Assembly: GCA_964481145.1 (NCBI GenBank)
Contig: CAYZTA010000004.1
Coordinates: 1-64,000, forward strand
Direction of reading: 5' to 3'
Source: Sandaracinus sp964481145
GTDB lineage: Bacteria; Myxococcota_A; Polyangia; Polyangiales; Sandaracinaceae
DNA length: 64,000 nt
The notes under the pieces are model-generated. The model did no database searches and was not told the DNA's origin. It was given only the letters and a program-made list of their open reading frames with translations. A program made the position numbers and the translations under genes. How positions within the stretch are numbered: the stretch's first letter is position 1; each line of letters starts with the position of its first letter. Below are positions 17,292 to 24,601 of the stretch, one piece after another.

Positions 17292-18299
17292 TCAGCGCCC
17301 ACGCGCCGCAGCCACCGCTCGATCGAGCTGTTCACGCGTATAGATCCGCCCGACCAAACGCTCACGGGTTCGCTCTGCAGCCCCTCGCCACTCGGCGGCA
17401 TGCTCGTTGGCGCTCACGGCCTGGATCCCATGCCGAGAGATCAGCGTATCGAAGTATCGCTGATCGTCGCGACGCACCGTGCGCTGCAGCACGTCATGGG
17501 CTTGGCGCGCCGTTCGTTCGAGCGCTTCACGCAGATCGGCAGGGAGCGCATCGACACGTTCTTTCGAGAGGAGCGTCGCACCCACCAGGATGGCATTCGA
17601 ATCCTGCGTCGCATGGGTCAAGCGCTGATGCCATTGAAGCGCACTGACCGCAGTGGCCGAGGCCACGACGGTGTCGATGCGCCCGGCTTCGAGCGCGGCC
17701 CTCACGCCGCCGATCGGAAGGGGCACTCCTGTGGCGCCCACGACACGCAAGAACTCCGAGAACATCGGATCGTTTTCGAGCACCCAAGGATGGGCTTCCG
17801 CAAAGTCGGAAGGACGCGTGATGGGCCGGGTCGAGAAGATGCGCCCCTGTCCATAATCGCTCCACCCCATGAGGCTCATCCCGCCCTCGGCGAGCATCGC
17901 GCGCAGCTCAGCGTCGAGCGTCGCACGCGCGCGATCGAGCTGTTCGTACGATTCGAAGAGACCAGGAGCTTGAAGGACGAGCACAGGCCGCGCGATCTGA
18001 CCGATGCCAACCGCCGTCAAACTTGCTCCATCGAGCTGCCGTGCTCGAAGTCGACGCACGATCTCCATCTCATCGCCCGCTCCGAGCGCTTCCACTTCGA
18101 TCGCGAGGCGGCCCGCCGTCTCGGTGCGAAGAGAATTGCCCCAAGCGGTGAACACTCGATGCCAAGTCGAACCACGTGGCGCGAGCGTCGCGATCCGCAA
18201 TGTTGTCGTGGCTGGCGGAGATTGCGCATCCGCAGGCCGGCAGAGCACGAACACGGTGACGAGGAAGAGCGCAACAATCGAGAGGACGCGACGAGACAT
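17292..18299 (-). CDS. TRAP-type periplasmic substrate-binding protein (DctP family)
   Basis: DctP-family proteins bind small carboxylates or similar solutes in the periplasm. The product is 335 aa with a Sec signal peptide (to about ADAQS at 26) and the family pattern TLRIATLAPRGSTWHR at the start of the mature protein, LRARQLDGASLTAVGIG, and a ligand-region Arg in GQGRIFSTRPI. The ATG at 18299 has GGAG five bases upstream and begins the signal peptide; an earlier in-frame start (18362) is less likely. No DctQ/DctM permease is encoded nearby; the nearby TatT-like lipoprotein is the natural partner. Confidence 0.9.
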   Translation of the reverse strand: MSRRVLSIVALFLVTVFVLCRPADAQSPPATTTLRIATLAPRGSTWHRVFTAWGNSLRTETAGRLAIEVEALGAGDEMEIVRRLRARQLDGASLTAVGIGQIARPVLVLQAPGLFESYEQLDRARATLDAELRAMLAEGGMSLMGWSDYGQGRIFSTRPITRPSDFAEAHPWVLENDPMFSEFLRVVGATGVPLPIGGVRAALEAGRIDTVVASATAVSALQWHQRLTHATQDSNAILVGATLLSKERVDALPADLREALERTARQAHDVLQRTVRRDDQRYFDTLISRHGIQAVSANEHAAEWRGAAERTRERLVGRIYTREQLDRAVAAARGR

Positions 18300-18369
18300 A
18301 GGGCTCCGGACGAGGTGTGAGGTCGGAGGATTCATTTTCACTCCGGCAGGATCAAGTCCCAACGCGACC

Positions 18370-18416
18370 CCATCACCATAACTATTTGAAATTGAACAAA
18401 TTTTTCACAATACCTG
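18370..18416. promoter_or_regulatory. AT-rich divergent promoter region (candidate)
   Basis: A short AT-rich island between dctP (leftward) and the 18438 gene (rightward). On the plus strand TTGAAA (18386-18391) is followed after 17 nt by AATACC, a weak -10. The leftward promoter is not resolved. The placement and composition are the main support. Confidence 0.3.
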
Positions 18417-18437
18417 CTTCGAGGCCCAACTCGCGCT

Positions 18438-18986
18438 ATGGGTGGAGCCATGGATGGGGAACAAGGCGGGTCATCGCCGTGGAAATGGGTCGGCATTGGA
18501 TGCGGCGTGTTCGCGCTGATCGGTGCCTGTTTCTTCGGAACTTGTTTGGCATGCGGGGGCCTCGGAGCCGTCGGCCTCTTCGCCGCACTCGAAGCGCCTG
18601 CCCAGGAAGCCAAAGGTTTTCTCGCGGACGTTCGCGGAGCGCGCTTCGATGCTGCGTTCGCTCGCATGAGCGCAACCTATCAGTCGAGCCACGATCTCGC
18701 GGTATTCACCTCCGAAGTACAAGCCATCCCCGCGCTTTCTTCGATGACTGACGACACCATCTCACAGCGCAATATCATGGGTGCGACCGCGCGCATGAGC
18801 GGGGTGCTCCATACGCCCGAAGGAGATGTCCCGGTGACGTTCGAGCTCTCGCAATCGGGTCCTCGCTGGGTCATCGACCGAGTCGATGTCGGAGGCACCA
18901 CGATCCCCATCGGCAGCGCGCTTCCCCCCGTGCCGGACATGCCCATGGCACCCCCTTATCCAGCCGAGCCCATTCCAACGCCCTGA
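18438..18986 (+). CDS. Membrane-anchored protein of unknown function
   Basis: A 182-residue protein with a short N-terminus, one Cys/Gly-rich membrane helix (about 15-42, with GIGCGVFALIGACFF) and an extracytoplasmic domain of about 110 residues whose pattern (FLADVRGARFDAAFARMSATYQ followed by strands) resembles small NTF2-like or DUF4878/DUF4864-type domains. The tail is Pro-rich. The stop is 6 nt before gluQ, so they are likely cotranscribed. No enzymatic residues recognised. Confidence 0.7.
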   Translation: MGGAMDGEQGGSSPWKWVGIGCGVFALIGACFFGTCLACGGLGAVGLFAALEAPAQEAKGFLADVRGARFDAAFARMSATYQSSHDLAVFTSEVQAIPALSSMTDDTISQRNIMGATARMSGVLHTPEGDVPVTFELSQSGPRWVIDRVDVGGTTIPIGSALPPVPDMPMAPPYPAEPIPTP

Positions 18987-18992
18987 GCGCCC

Positions 18993-19934
18993 ATGGGCTA
19001 TCGCGGGCGCTTCGCGCCATCCCCCACCGGACGCGTCCACTTCGGAACGGCGCGCACCGCGCTCCTCGCATGGCTGCGGGCGCGCGCTTCGGGCGGCGCG
19101 TTCGTCATGCGCATCGAAGATCTCGATACCCCTCGAGTGCAGAAAAGCGCAACGCGAGAGATCCTCGACGACTTGCGCTGGCTCGGGCTCGACTGGGACG
19201 AAGGTCCGGACGTGGGCGGCCCTCATGGGCCGTACGTTCAATCAGAGCGACTCGATGCATACCTCGCCGCGTTCGATGCGCTGCGCGCGCGAGATCACCT
19301 CTTCGCGTGCACGTGCTCACGAAAAGAAATCGCCGAGATCGCGAGCGCACCGCACGGCGAAGAACCGATCTACCCAGGCACCTGCCGAAGCGGGACAAAA
19401 CATCCCGAACGCACGCCTTCATGGCGTTTTATGCACACCGAGCCTCCTTCGTTCGTCGATGCGATCGCAGGCCCTTCGCGCACCGGCACGGGCGCCGGCG
19501 ATTTCGTGCTGCGGCGCGCCGATGGCGTGTTCGCATATCAACTGGCTGTCACCGTGGACGATCGCGCGATGGGCATCACGGAGGTCGTTCGCGGCGATGA
19601 CTTGCTCTCTTCCACACCACGGCAAATCGCGCTCCATCGCGCGCTCTCCGACATCGATGGACACCCCACGGAGCCCGCTTGGATGCATGTTCCACTCGTC
19701 CTCGGGCCCGATGGTGAACGGCTCGGCAAAAGGCACGGCTCGATCGCCATCGCGGCCGCTCGCGAACGTGGGATTTCGAGTGGACACATCGTCGCGTGGC
19801 TCGCGCGCACCTTGGGCCTCGCAGAGGATCACGAAGGCGAACTCGAGCCGCACGCGCTGATCGATCGCTTCGATGTTCGCCGCATCCCTCGCGCTCCCAT
19901 CCTCATCGATGAAATCGCTTGGAAGCTTTCGTAG
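18993..19934 (+). CDS. gluQ: Glutamyl-Q tRNA(Asp) synthetase
   Basis: GluQ-RS activates glutamate and attaches it to the queuosine base of tRNA-Asp; it is a truncated GluRS without the anticodon-binding domain. The 313-residue length fits (GluRS is about 470). Visible motifs are the N-terminal RGRFAPSPTGRVHFGTART (HIGH-equivalent region), the zinc site CTC ... YPGTC, the Glu-pocket segment ITEVVRGDDLLSSTPRQ, and a KMSKS-like loop LGKRHGS. It is convergent with the cyclic-nucleotide protein, with only 3 nt between stops. Confidence 0.92.
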   Translation: MGYRGRFAPSPTGRVHFGTARTALLAWLRARASGGAFVMRIEDLDTPRVQKSATREILDDLRWLGLDWDEGPDVGGPHGPYVQSERLDAYLAAFDALRARDHLFACTCSRKEIAEIASAPHGEEPIYPGTCRSGTKHPERTPSWRFMHTEPPSFVDAIAGPSRTGTGAGDFVLRRADGVFAYQLAVTVDDRAMGITEVVRGDDLLSSTPRQIALHRALSDIDGHPTEPAWMHVPLVLGPDGERLGKRHGSIAIAAARERGISSGHIVAWLARTLGLAEDHEGELEPHALIDRFDVRRIPRAPILIDEIAWKLS

Positions 19935-19937
19935 GCT

Positions 19938-20405
19938 TCAGAACTTTCCCGTCACGGAGAGGAACGTCATCTTGTCGTTCGTCTCACGCAGACGCGCGCT
20001 CAAAATACGCACGAAATTCATGAGAATTTCGTAGGCGAGGTCTTTGTCCAAGAAGAGCAAATCCTCGAGCGCTTCTTTCGTCAAGACGAGCAACCGACAT
20101 CGTTCGTGCACACGCGCATCGGCGCTGCGTGGGAAATCATCGATGAGCGACATCTCGCCGAATGCAGCCCCCGCACCGAGCACCGCGAGCGCTTCTTCGC
20201 CCATCCCCGACACCTCGCGTGAAATGCGAATTTTGCCTTCGAGGATCAGATAGAGCTTGTCTCCGACATCCCCCTCACGAAACACGACATCCCCGAGGCG
20301 ATACGTTTCCTCGGAGCAAATCGAGGCGATACGCTCGAGCCCCGCTTCACGAATTCCATCGAAGAGCTGAATCTTGCCGAGCGCAACAGCGATATGGGAG
20401 GCCAT
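19938..20405 (-). CDS. Stand-alone cyclic-nucleotide-binding domain protein
   Basis: A 155-residue protein made almost entirely of one CRP-like cNMP-binding beta roll followed by a C-terminal helix, with no helix-turn-helix DNA-binding domain. The phosphate-binding cassette AFGEMSLIDDFPRSADA has the Glu and Arg expected for nucleotide contact. The GDVGDKLYLILEGKI segment is typical. Probably a regulatory subunit acting on a partner protein; such domains can also have lost ligand binding. Confidence 0.88.
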   Translation of the reverse strand: MASHIAVALGKIQLFDGIREAGLERIASICSEETYRLGDVVFREGDVGDKLYLILEGKIRISREVSGMGEEALAVLGAGAAFGEMSLIDDFPRSADARVHERCRLLVLTKEALEDLLFLDKDLAYEILMNFVRILSARLRETNDKMTFLSVTGKF

Positions 20406-20510
20406 CTCGGCACGATACTAACTCAATCTCGCTCCATCTCGCGCGTTGTCCGACATGAGCCCACGGTGGTCCTTGTTTTTTAGAGAAACTCTCTCGCATG
20501 ATGCTTGTCG

Positions 20511-21617
20511 ATGCATCCACGACGAGTCTCGCTCGCTGTCTTGTTCATCTGGCTCGCGGCATGCGAAGGAGCCTTGCACGACAGCCCCCCGAATACGCTG
20601 GACCTCGACGCAAATACATCGCGCGACAGCCTTTCCGATGCAGACACTCCGCGAGACGATGGCACGAGCACGAGCGACGCCAGCACGGTGCATGACGCAG
20701 GAACCATACGCGACGCGGGAACCATACGCGACGCGGGAACCATACGCGACGCGGGAACCATACGCGACGCGGGAACCATACGCGACGCAGGAACGTCGAA
20801 TGGCGATCCGAACGAACGCACTGTCGCTCAAGTCTGCGAACGCTGGCAAGCCGATCACCGTATGGCGGCCACCTCGCAATCCGCTCCGGGCACCGATCGC
20901 TGTCATCCCGGCCCAATGACCCGCGACGCCATCGACGACACGCTGCGCCGCATCAATCTGTTTCGCTGGATGACGGGCCTCGAGCCCGTCACCCACGACG
21001 CCTCGCTTCATTCGAGGCAACAAGCGTGTGCCGTGCTCATGGACGCCAACGGCATGCTCAGCCATTCGCCGCCGAGCTCATGGAGCTGTTGGACGGAAGA
21101 CGGCGCCGAGGGTGCAGGAGCCAGCAACATCGCGCTCGGCTACTCCACGAGCGCCGCATCGATCGACGGCTACATCGCAGATCGCGGGGTGGATTCTCTC
21201 GGACACCGACGCTGGGTTTTGAATGGCCCGCTGAGCCGCGTCTCGATGGGCTTCGTGGGCCGTGGCGGGTGTCTCGGCGTCTTCGACCGAAGCGGCACGG
21301 TGACCCGCAGCTGGACCAGTTGGCCCTCTCCTGGCCCCGTGCCGCTCGAGATCTTTCAGAGTGGACGGACACTCGAGTGGTGGTCGGTCCATTCGAACGA
21401 TTTCAATTTCTCGAACGCCACCGTGCAGATCACCGATGAAACAGGTGCATCGTTGGCCATCGACCAACGCGTCCCCGCAGCGGGTTACGGCGCCCACGCC
21501 ATCGCGTTCCGTCCGCGCGGCTGGTCGCCGACCGAAGGTGCGATCTATCGCGTTCGAGTGACGGGAGCGGGGCCCAACACGATCGACTACACGATCCAGC
21601 CAGCCCGCTGTCCCTAA
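20511..21617 (+). CDS. CAP/SCP-domain lipoprotein with tandem-repeat linker
   Basis: A 368-residue secreted lipoprotein (lipobox LAAC) with a low-complexity Asp/Thr-rich linker containing five DAGTIR repeats, then a CAP/SCP (PR-1-like) domain from about residue 140 (INLFRWMTGLEPV, HSRQQACAVLMDANGMLSH, DSLGHRRWVLN) and a C-terminal beta region. CAP proteins are extracellular, some lipid-binding or protease-like; the His residues of the cavity appear present (LSH, GHRRW). The ATG at 20511 is favoured over the in-frame TTG at 20505. Convergent with trxB (4 nt). Confidence 0.82.
   Translation: MHPRRVSLAVLFIWLAACEGALHDSPPNTLDLDANTSRDSLSDADTPRDDGTSTSDASTVHDAGTIRDAGTIRDAGTIRDAGTIRDAGTIRDAGTSNGDPNERTVAQVCERWQADHRMAATSQSAPGTDRCHPGPMTRDAIDDTLRRINLFRWMTGLEPVTHDASLHSRQQACAVLMDANGMLSHSPPSSWSCWTEDGAEGAGASNIALGYSTSAASIDGYIADRGVDSLGHRRWVLNGPLSRVSMGFVGRGGCLGVFDRSGTVTRSWTSWPSPGPVPLEIFQSGRTLEWWSVHSNDFNFSNATVQITDETGASLAIDQRVPAAGYGAHAIAFRPRGWSPTEGAIYRVRVTGAGPNTIDYTIQPARCP
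20694..20794 (+). repeat. 18-bp tandem repeat in the CAP lipoprotein linker
   Basis: Five consecutive 18-bp units GACGCGGGAACCATACGC (the first with one base different) from 20694 to 20783, plus a partial sixth unit to 20794. Each encodes DAGTIR. Near-perfect identity at the DNA level points to recent expansion by slippage or unequal recombination. Confidence 0.95.
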
Positions 21618-21621
21618 CGAA

Positions 21622-22575
21622 TCAATGCACGATGAGGTCGTGTGTGGCGAGCCATCGCTCCGACTCGATCGCAGCCATGCACCCGCTCCCCGCGGCTGTC
21701 ACCGCTTGCCGGTACACGTGGTCCTGCACATCGCCAGCAGCGAACACACCTTCGATGTTCGTACGCGTCGTGCCAGGCTTCGTCTTGAGATACCCGTTCT
21801 CGTCCATCTCGAGGACACCACGGAAGATCTGCGTGTTGGGCTCGTGGCCGATCGCCACGAAGAGCCCTTGCGTGGGATGCACGTACTCTTCGCCATTGAG
21901 TAGGTTCTTGAGCCGCAATCCCGTCACCGTATTCTTCGCGACATCGAGCACCTCCGTCACGACGGTATCGCAGAGGAACTTGATCTTGGGGTGCTTCTGC
22001 GCGCGCTCGACCATGATCTTCGATGCACGAAACTCTTTGCGACGATGAATGAGCGTCACGCTGCGGCAAAGCCCAGCGAGGTAGAGCGCTTCTTCCATGG
22101 CGGTATCGCCACCACCCACCACACTCACGGCCTGGTCACGAAAGAAATAGCCATCGCAGGTCGCACACGCGCTCACACCGCGGTTTTCCAGCTTGTGTTC
22201 GCTCTCGAGCCCGAGCCATTTGGCCTTGGCCCCTGTGGCGACGATCACGGCCTCTGCACGATATTCTTCGTCGCCGCACCAAATCCGAAATGGCTTCTGT
22301 TCGAAATCCACGCGATCGACGTCTGCCGTGACGATCTCCGTGCCGAAGCGAGCCGCTTGAGCACGCCACTTCGCCATCAGGTCAGGCCCCGTGATCCCAT
22401 CCGGAAAACCAGGATAATTCTCGACCGTCGTCGTGATCATCAGCTGACCGCCAGGGATTCCCCCCACGATCGCGCCCTCGATGAGAAGCGGCTTGAGATT
22501 CGCCCGCGCCGCATAAATGGCTGCCGTCAATCCCGCCGGCCCCGACCCAATGATCACAACGTTGTGAGTCTTCAT
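21622..22575 (-). CDS. trxB: Thioredoxin reductase
   Basis: TrxB uses NADPH and FAD to reduce thioredoxin in the cytoplasm. The 317-residue product has the FAD motif GSGPAGLTAAIYAARA (11-26), the redox pair CATC at 137-140, the NADPH motif GGGDTAMEEA, and the C-terminal FAAGDVQDHVYRQAVTAAG signature. Family length is about 310-320. It is a single gene, convergent with the CAP lipoprotein and with no thioredoxin beside it. Confidence 0.97.
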   Translation of the reverse strand: MKTHNVVIIGSGPAGLTAAIYAARANLKPLLIEGAIVGGIPGGQLMITTTVENYPGFPDGITGPDLMAKWRAQAARFGTEIVTADVDRVDFEQKPFRIWCGDEEYRAEAVIVATGAKAKWLGLESEHKLENRGVSACATCDGYFFRDQAVSVVGGGDTAMEEALYLAGLCRSVTLIHRRKEFRASKIMVERAQKHPKIKFLCDTVVTEVLDVAKNTVTGLRLKNLLNGEEYVHPTQGLFVAIGHEPNTQIFRGVLEMDENGYLKTKPGTTRTNIEGVFAAGDVQDHVYRQAVTAAGSGCMAAIESERWLATHDLIVH

Positions 22576-22617
22576 GCCGCGGGTCTATGTTTTGTGCGCG
22601 GCGCGAACGCAAGCCGA

Positions 22618-24597
22618 TCAGTTCGGACGAGCGCGCCCCTCGGCGATCCGACAACATTCGACAGGCATCAAGAACGGCGTGCACAACGGCGTCACCGTCC
22701 CATCTCCGTTGCGAACGAAATCTTCACCTTCGACGCGGATCTCACGGATCGCTCGGCCGCCCCTCACCCCTCGCAACACACCCCCAGGATGAAGATCGCT
22801 CGGCTCGCGACGAGCACAGAGCGGCAGACCACAAAACCGATCGAGCGTCGCCGGACAACACGAGGAGCTCGGCGGCATCCGATAGGTCACAGTCTCCACC
22901 TCACCGCTCGTCATGGATCGCGCCCTCTGACACCCCGCGATGCCATGCCCCGTGACGGTCGCTCTCTCTGCTTCCTCAGGCGGATTGTCACGCACATCGA
23001 CAACCGCAAAGCTGCCGGCGCGTCCTTGGCTCTCCAGCATCACGGAGCGTGGATCACCACATTCAGGAAAGCTCCCATCGGGAAGGAGCGCGTCGAGCTG
23101 ATTGATGGCAGAAGCGCGATAATCCGTGTCCGGACAGCCGAGCTCGTTCGGGATCGACCACGCTTGTCCAGAGAAGCTGCCGCCGTAGATCACGAACCCC
23201 GTGTCCGTGATCTGTGAGGCCTCCGCCGCGCAGTCCTCGATGCACTGCTCCCTATCGCCGCCGACCGCCACGCAATCGAAATGACATCGTTGGGTCTCGT
23301 GGACGAGGGTGCCCCCCGCAAGACCGCTCAACACGCTCACATCGTAATTCCCAGTCGGGAGCTCCTGACAATCCGCCCAGCTCGCTTCGTAGCTCTCGCG
23401 AAGGTTTCCCGGCGCCATGATCGTCGCGCGACAAGCAGGAGAGAGCGGGTTGGTGACCATGACGCCAATGGGCGGCATGATCACTTCGAAATCGAGCAGC
23501 ATCTTTCGCCCCATGGCCGAAGGCCTGATGCTCCCGATCATGCTCACATCGGGAAGTCCGAGCGCTTGCTCGACCGGTGTTCGCGCACGGCGCACCACGA
23601 CGATGGGCGCAACCCAATTGAGACCTGCTCCGCCGAGGATGGGATGAGGGTCGATGACACCATCGAGATCGGCATCGACTGGCGTCACGGGAAATCCGTA
23701 ATGACGGCTTCTCGATCTGTAAGTCGACGATTCGATCCCCGCCGCATCCAACGCTGCAACCCATGCTGGCCTGAGGTCCGGCACCTCTCGAGAAACGATC
23801 GCGTTCACGCGCATCTGGGTGAGCGCGAAGAGCGCTCGTTCTCGTGCGATTGGATTGGGGTCGACAGGAAGCGCCGCGGCGGAATCCAATGCCCGTGTCG
23901 TCTCGTCGAGCTCGAAGATGGGGCGCTCCATTTGAATCGTCGCACCCAGCGTCACCGTCACGCCCGGGATCGACTCACCGTGAGGACGCTCGTCCACGTG
24001 TCCAAACGAGATCCGCCTCGGTAGAGGCAACGGCGTCCCCACGTTCTCGAATGCTCCACCCGCGACGTCCTCCGCCGTTGGCAGATTTCGGACGGAGAAG
24101 AGCGGATTGAAATCGGCATCGCGATCGTAAAATGCACGGATTTGATAATCGCGCCCAGGACAATGAGGGGCGTCCGGATCGGGATCAGAACACGGCTGTC
24201 GAGAGAGCGCGAGCGCCGGCCAAGTGAACGGCGCCGACGCCAATATCGGCCGTCGGTCCTCAGGCGAGGGCTCTTCCGGCATGCAATCGGAGAGAGAAAA
24301 CAAGTCGCGCCCTGGAATCGTCAAGAGGCTCTCCGCGCTCGAAGCACTCCCACTCGGCGGCGGAGGATTATTGAAGACGAAGAGCGTCATGATGACGTTG
24401 CCGATGACAGCCACCGGTCGACCGTCTTCGCCCCACCTGCACTCGGGGCGGGCTCCCGTATAGAACACGGTACCCTCGATGACGCCCGTCGGATCGGGCG
24501 CCGTGCCTCCGCGTCGACGGATGGAATCGCCCATGGGGTCATCACACCCGAGCGTCACGAGGCCCAACATGAGGAGTATTGCGCGCATGTTCTTCAT
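22618..24597 (-). CDS. Large secreted lipoprotein of unknown function
   Basis: A 659-residue lipoprotein (signal MKNMRAILLMLGLVTLGC, lipid Cys at 18). The body is Cys-rich (CHFDCVAVG, CIEDCAAE, SSSCCPATLDRFC) and contains an Asp-rich calcium-like loop DADLDGVIDPHP. A first domain of about 50-110 (GVIEGTVFYTGARPEC) has the look of a carboxypeptidase-regulatory or transthyretin-like fold. It starts 4 nt after the stop of the TonB-dependent receptor, so it may be the surface lipoprotein that captures the ligand for that receptor. An upstream extension of the frame overlaps the receptor and is rejected. Confidence 0.75.
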   Translation of the reverse strand: MKNMRAILLMLGLVTLGCDDPMGDSIRRRGGTAPDPTGVIEGTVFYTGARPECRWGEDGRPVAVIGNVIMTLFVFNNPPPPSGSASSAESLLTIPGRDLFSLSDCMPEEPSPEDRRPILASAPFTWPALALSRQPCSDPDPDAPHCPGRDYQIRAFYDRDADFNPLFSVRNLPTAEDVAGGAFENVGTPLPLPRRISFGHVDERPHGESIPGVTVTLGATIQMERPIFELDETTRALDSAAALPVDPNPIARERALFALTQMRVNAIVSREVPDLRPAWVAALDAAGIESSTYRSRSRHYGFPVTPVDADLDGVIDPHPILGGAGLNWVAPIVVVRRARTPVEQALGLPDVSMIGSIRPSAMGRKMLLDFEVIMPPIGVMVTNPLSPACRATIMAPGNLRESYEASWADCQELPTGNYDVSVLSGLAGGTLVHETQRCHFDCVAVGGDREQCIEDCAAEASQITDTGFVIYGGSFSGQAWSIPNELGCPDTDYRASAINQLDALLPDGSFPECGDPRSVMLESQGRAGSFAVVDVRDNPPEEAERATVTGHGIAGCQRARSMTSGEVETVTYRMPPSSSCCPATLDRFCGLPLCARREPSDLHPGGVLRGVRGGRAIREIRVEGEDFVRNGDGTVTPLCTPFLMPVECCRIAEGRARPN

Positions 24598-24601
24598 GGC
24601 G

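Noticed and set aside
16650..18320. 556-codon plus-strand frame
   Set aside because: It is antisense to a kinase with all motifs intact and to dctP; its translation is Arg/His-rich with no family resemblance.
20694..20794. CRISPR-like array
   Set aside because: The 18-bp units are directly adjacent without spacers and in frame with the coding sequence; it is a coding tandem repeat.
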